Assembly: GCA_021736285.1 (NCBI GenBank)
Contig: JAIPGE010000062.1
Coordinates: forward strand, 1-7,952
DNA length: 7,952 bases
Reading direction: 5' to 3'
Source: Candidatus Izemoplasma sp.
GTDB taxonomy: Bacteria; Bacillota_I; Bacilli_A; Izemoplasmatales; Izemoplasmataceae
The translations under genes and the position numbers were made by a program. How positions within the stretch are numbered: position 1 is the stretch's first letter; every line of letters starts with the position of its first letter. The notes under the pieces were generated by a model that saw only the letters and a program-made list of their open reading frames with translations, ran no database searches and was not told the origin of the DNA. Below are positions 5,109 through 7,952 of this stretch, piece after piece.

Positions 5109-5683
5109 ATCGATACTTGAAAATGATTGTCTTTGTTTCTATTCTTGGACTTTTTACTTCTGCACTACTGCTCGGTATGAATCAATTAACAAATGCCCGT
5201 ATTGCCGCAAATGAAGAAGCAAAATTAAAATCTATGGTCTTAGATGGATTCGATATTCCTTATACCGATACTACCATCAATCAAGTCTTTGATGATACTG
5301 TAACTGTTGAAGTAATTGATGGCTATACCTATTATATAGATGACGCGACCAACGCGTTAACCTTTCGATTTGAAGGGGGCGGTGTTTGGGGTCCCATTAT
5401 TGGTCTGTTAACACTTGATTCCGATTTAGAAACAATTGTATATATCACTATTTTAGAACAAGAAGAAACCCCCGGACTCGGTGGGGTGGTAGCTGAACGT
5501 CCTTATCTTTCAACATTTGAAGGTAAACTCATGACCATTGACATTAAGAAAGAAGCTCTTGATACATCTGATAGTGAAGTGGATGCGATTACTGGCGCAA
5601 CACGGACGTCTGATGCCTTTGAAACGATTCTAAATTCAACTTATGAGACTGTAATCCCAATTTGGGAAAACAATCAAGAATAG
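5105..5683 (+). CDS. nqrC: NqrC-like FMN-binding subunit
   Basis: This 192-residue protein has one N-terminal membrane anchor (about residues 5-25) and an extracytoplasmic FMN-binding domain. GGGVWGPIIG (91-100) and ETPGLGG (121-127) are closer to NqrC than to RnfG. VDAITGATRTSD (159-170) carries the flavinylation motif, and T166 is the likely phosphoester-linked FMN site. In NQR, this FMN takes electrons from the intramembrane iron-sulfur cluster and passes them to NqrB. It is shorter than Vibrio NqrC (about 257 residues). The start overlaps the nqrB stop by four bases and has GGAGG 7 bases upstream, indicating translational coupling. Attachment by ApbE is family knowledge; no apbE gene is in the window. 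Confidence 0.88.
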   Translation: MNRYLKMIVFVSILGLFTSALLLGMNQLTNARIAANEEAKLKSMVLDGFDIPYTDTTINQVFDDTVTVEVIDGYTYYIDDATNALTFRFEGGGVWGPIIGLLTLDSDLETIVYITILEQEETPGLGGVVAERPYLSTFEGKLMTIDIKKEALDTSDSEVDAITGATRTSDAFETILNSTYETVIPIWENNQE

Positions 5684-5692
5684 AGGGATACT

Positions 5693-6322
5693 ATGAAACT
5701 AATTCGCGTAACCTATACCAAATGGTATAACATTTTAAAAGATGGGTTATCTAAAGAAAACCCCATCGCAATCGCTGTCCTAGGGATTTGTTCTGCCCTA
5801 GCCGTCTCAAATAGAGTCGAAAATGCTTTGGCAATGGGACTTGGCGTTACATTTGTTATCATTGCCAGTTCATTAACCGTCTCGATGATACGTAACTTTA
5901 TACCTTCTCGAGTTAGAATGATCACCTATATGGTCATCATTTCAACATTTGTTATCTTAGTACAACAATTCTTACAAGCTTACTTTCCAAGTATTGCGGC
6001 TGCGTTAGGCGCATACGTTGGACTTATTATTACCAACTGTATTGTCATGGGACGCAGTGAAGCTTATGCGTCTAAAAATCCAGTACGTTACTCAATATTA
6101 GATGGTCTCGCCAATGGCTTAGGCTATACCTATGTACTAGTTGTTGTGGCTGTGATTCGAGAATTGCTTGCGTTTGGTACAATATTAAACGTTCAAGTTT
6201 TACCTGATACATTTGAACGTTGGGTATCAATGGCAATGGCACCTGGTGGATTTTTTGTCTTAGGAATCTTAATTTGGATTATTCGAGAATTAACACATAA
6301 CTATGAAGTTCAAGAAAGTTAA
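5693..6322 (+). CDS. nqrD: NqrD subunit of an NQR-type complex
   Basis: This 209-residue integral membrane protein has about six helices and lies between nqrC and nqrE with a 9-base gap upstream. LGICSALAV (30-38), GLIITNCIVMGRSEA (110-124) and DGLANGLGY (137-145) are NqrD signatures; RnfE instead has GLCPxLAV and PLIVVNC. C33 and C116 match the two NqrD cysteines that help hold the intramembrane [2Fe-2S] cluster shared with NqrE. D137 matches the Vibrio D133 linked to Na+ transport. At the position of the other studied acid (Vibrio D88, in a VVDQ-L-KAY context) this protein has Gln (Q91 in LVQQFLQAY). The ATG at 5693 has a weak GAGGG site nearby. The NQR rather than RNF assignment rests mainly on this protein and NqrE. 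Confidence 0.92.
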   Translation: MKLIRVTYTKWYNILKDGLSKENPIAIAVLGICSALAVSNRVENALAMGLGVTFVIIASSLTVSMIRNFIPSRVRMITYMVIISTFVILVQQFLQAYFPSIAAALGAYVGLIITNCIVMGRSEAYASKNPVRYSILDGLANGLGYTYVLVVVAVIRELLAFGTILNVQVLPDTFERWVSMAMAPGGFFVLGILIWIIRELTHNYEVQES

Positions 6323-6337
6323 TGAAAGGGTGAGATG

Positions 6338-6919
6338 ATGGGAAATTTATTAGAAATTTTTACCGCTTCTATATTGAATCATAATATCGCACTAACCTAT
6401 ATCTTAGGGATGTGTCCGTTAATTGCAATCTCAACAAACATTAAAAATGCGAGAGGAATGGGACTTGCGGTCATCTTTGTTGTGACACTGACTGCGATTA
6501 TCAACTACCCAATTTATCTGTTGTTACAATATACTGAAGCGACTGAAATATCCTTATTGGTTTTTATTATTACAATCGCTGCAACAGTTCAATTTTTAGA
6601 AACATTTTTAGAAAAGTTTATTCCAAGTCTTTACAATGCATTCGGAATATACTTACCCCTAATTACAGTAAACTGTGTTGTCTTAGCCGTTAGTTTATTC
6701 TTTGTAAACCGGAATTATAACTTTTTAGAAACAGTATCTTTCTCTTTCGGTAGTGCTGTTGGATGGTTTGTGGCAATTGTCTTACTTGCCGCAATTCGAG
6801 AAAAAATTGAACACCACAGCAATATTCCAAAAGGATTAGCTGGTAAAGCAATTACGTTTATTATCTTAGGGATTCTATCCCTTGCCTTTATCGGATTTAC
6901 TGGACTTGCAAGTATTTAA
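6338..6919 (+). CDS. nqrE: NqrE subunit of an NQR-type complex
   Basis: This 193-residue membrane protein has about six helices and pairs with NqrD as its inverted-topology partner. GMCPLIAIS (24-32), the LYNAFGIYLPLITVNC segment (98-113), GSAVGWF and IREKIEH near the C-terminus, and the closing FIGFTGL are NqrE-type. C26 and C113 match the NqrE cysteines of the shared intramembrane [2Fe-2S] cluster. E88 (VQFLETFLEKF) aligns with Vibrio E95, implicated in Na+ uptake. Two consecutive ATG codons are possible. The second (6338) is chosen because AAAGGG lies 7 bases before it rather than 4, and because the length to the first conserved block then equals that in Vibrio NqrE. It begins 15 bases after nqrD and 12 bases before nqrF. 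Confidence 0.92.
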   Translation: MGNLLEIFTASILNHNIALTYILGMCPLIAISTNIKNARGMGLAVIFVVTLTAIINYPIYLLLQYTEATEISLLVFIITIAATVQFLETFLEKFIPSLYNAFGIYLPLITVNCVVLAVSLFFVNRNYNFLETVSFSFGSAVGWFVAIVLLAAIREKIEHHSNIPKGLAGKAITFIILGILSLAFIGFTGLASI

Positions 6920-6931
6920 AGGAGGTAACAC

Positions 6932-7952
6932 ATGAATTTGTTTATTCCACTTATTATTCTTGGTGTCCTACTCGTTATTACAAGTATTATGATTTTACTT
7001 GATCAATTACTTGGTGCGAATAAGCCAAAAATATTAACGATTAATAAAGATCAAAAAATCACTATTACTGAAACTGATACCTTATTAAACACCTTAAGTA
7101 AAGAGAAGATTTTTATTCCTTCTGCGTGCGGTGGTAAAGCTACTTGTGGACTATGTAAATGTAAAGTTACCTCAGGGGCAGGAGACCCACTCCCTACAGA
7201 AGATCCATTTTTAAGTGAAAAAGAAAGAGCTGATGGTGTCCGTTTAAGTTGTCAAGTTAAAGTTCGTGATGATATGCACATTGAAATCCCTATGGATCAA
7301 TTGAATGCACAAGAATATAAGGCTGAAGTCACAACCTTAGAAGATTTAACGTATGATATTGTGTTAATGCGTATCAAATTAATTGAACCAAGTATTATGG
7401 AGTTTAGACCTGGTCAATATGCTCAAATCAAAGTCCCTGGTTTAGAAGTCATCCGTGCTTATTCAATTGCGAGTAATCCCAAACACAATGACATATTAGA
7501 ATTTATTGTCCGTTATGTGCCAAAAGGAAAAGCAACAACCTATGTTCATAAAGCAATCATTGTTGGTGATACAATCTCATTAACTGGTCCCTATGGCGAC
7601 TTCTACTTAAATGAAGGCTCAAATAAAGATATCATTTGTATCGCTGGTGGGTCAGGAAAAGCACCGATTCGATCAATTCTTTCTTACTTAAAAGATAAGG
7701 GAATGCCACGTAAGGTCACCTACTTCTTCGGCGCTCGTTCAAAAAGAGATTTATACTACACCGAAGAATTTGAAACTTTAGAAAAAGAATTTGATAACTT
7801 TACATATGTCCCAGCTTTAAGTGATCCCGAACCGGATGACAACTGGGAAGGTGAAACCGGTCTTATTACCGATGTTGTTGATCGAATGACAGGAGATTTA
7901 TCAGATAAAGAAGCTTATTTATGTGGCTCACCTGGAATGATTGATGCCTGTA
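6932..7952 (+). CDS. nqrF: NqrF-like NADH:acceptor reductase subunit, 3' end beyond the window
   Basis: The first 340 residues are visible; roughly 30-40 more are expected. A single N-terminal membrane anchor (about 3-25) precedes a plant-type ferredoxin domain with C66-x5-C72-x2-C75-x31-C107, the exact NqrF spacing. An FAD domain (RAYSIAS, 175-181) and a NAD-binding domain (GGSGKAPIRS at 239-248, FGARSKRDLYY, LSDPEPDDNW, LCGSPGM) follow. It would oxidise NADH at the cytoplasmic face and feed the NqrD/E cluster. Two features are odd. The roughly 30-residue insert that classical NqrF has just before RAYS is missing, with only a few residues linking QIKVPG to IRAYS. The usual GGAGMAPMR is GGSGKAPIR. 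An extra cysteine (C77) lies beside the cluster ligands. AAAGGAGG 6 bases upstream fixes the start. Confidence 0.9.
   Translation, partial: MNLFIPLIILGVLLVITSIMILLDQLLGANKPKILTINKDQKITITETDTLLNTLSKEKIFIPSACGGKATCGLCKCKVTSGAGDPLPTEDPFLSEKERADGVRLSCQVKVRDDMHIEIPMDQLNAQEYKAEVTTLEDLTYDIVLMRIKLIEPSIMEFRPGQYAQIKVPGLEVIRAYSIASNPKHNDILEFIVRYVPKGKATTYVHKAIIVGDTISLTGPYGDFYLNEGSNKDIICIAGGSGKAPIRSILSYLKDKGMPRKVTYFFGARSKRDLYYTEEFETLEKEFDNFTYVPALSDPEPDDNWEGETGLITDVVDRMTGDLSDKEAYLCGSPGMIDAC

Noticed and set aside
5713..5925. 70-residue minus-strand ORF inside nqrD
   Set aside because: It is fully antisense to conserved nqrD coding sequence and lacks a plausible start context.
4218..6919. Assignment of the operon to RNF (rnfD-rnfG-rnfE-rnfA)
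   Set aside because: NqrD- and NqrE-specific motifs (LGICSALAV, GLIITNCIVMGR, IREK and the GFTGL end), the NqrC-like GGGVWGP motif and an NqrF-type reductase fit NQR better. Only the length of NqrB resembles RnfD.
1..7952. CRISPR arrays, tRNA or rRNA genes
   Set aside because: No spaced direct-repeat series, cloverleaf-type sequence or ribosomal RNA segment was seen.

Overview
The window is low-GC DNA using the standard bacterial code: UGA is a real stop at the nqrB/nqrC junction. Strong Gram-positive-type Shine-Dalgarno sites precede most genes. Together with a superoxide reductase and a compact flavin-based respiratory complex, this suggests an anaerobic or microaerophilic member of the Bacillota or a UGA-stop relative of the Mollicutes (Izemoplasma/Haloplasma-like). 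That placement is an inference and is not proved by the window.

Left third (1-2750): two different insertion sequences lie side by side. An IS481-family element occupies 1-1065, with its transposase on the minus strand and 17-bp perfect terminal inverted repeats; its left tip is base 1 of the window. An ISLre2-family (UPF0236) element occupies 1131-2719, with its transposase on the plus strand, about 26-bp imperfect terminal repeats and a perfect 9-bp target duplication. Between them is a 53-base segment with perfect 13-bp inverted ends. The ISLre2 element landed at the far edge of the transcription terminator of the next gene. Both of its ends carry structures that could shield the transposase from outside transcription.

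Middle (2751-4043): a small one-iron superoxide reductase (minus) and a RidA enamine/imine deaminase (plus) diverge from a 92-base region whose two promoters appear to share part of their -35 boxes. ridA converges on an unrecognised three-helix membrane protein (minus). The two stop codons sit inside one palindromic bidirectional terminator.

Right half (4121-7952): a tightly packed plus-strand operon encodes an NQR-type NADH dehydrogenase in the order nqrB-nqrC-nqrD-nqrE-nqrF, with nqrF cut by the window end. NqrF would take electrons from NADH through FAD and a [2Fe-2S] cluster. NqrD and NqrE carry the four cysteines of the intramembrane cluster. NqrC and NqrB each carry a threonine motif for covalent FMN. 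The cluster starts directly with nqrB: no nqrA (or rnfC/rnfB) lies upstream. NqrB lacks the long N-terminal part of classical NqrB, NqrF lacks the NqrF-specific insert in its FAD domain, and one acidic residue implicated in Na+ transport is replaced in NqrD. A reduced, possibly NqrA-independent NQR-like complex with an unknown electron acceptor is the most interesting biology here. Most of this depends on what follows nqrF, which cannot be seen.
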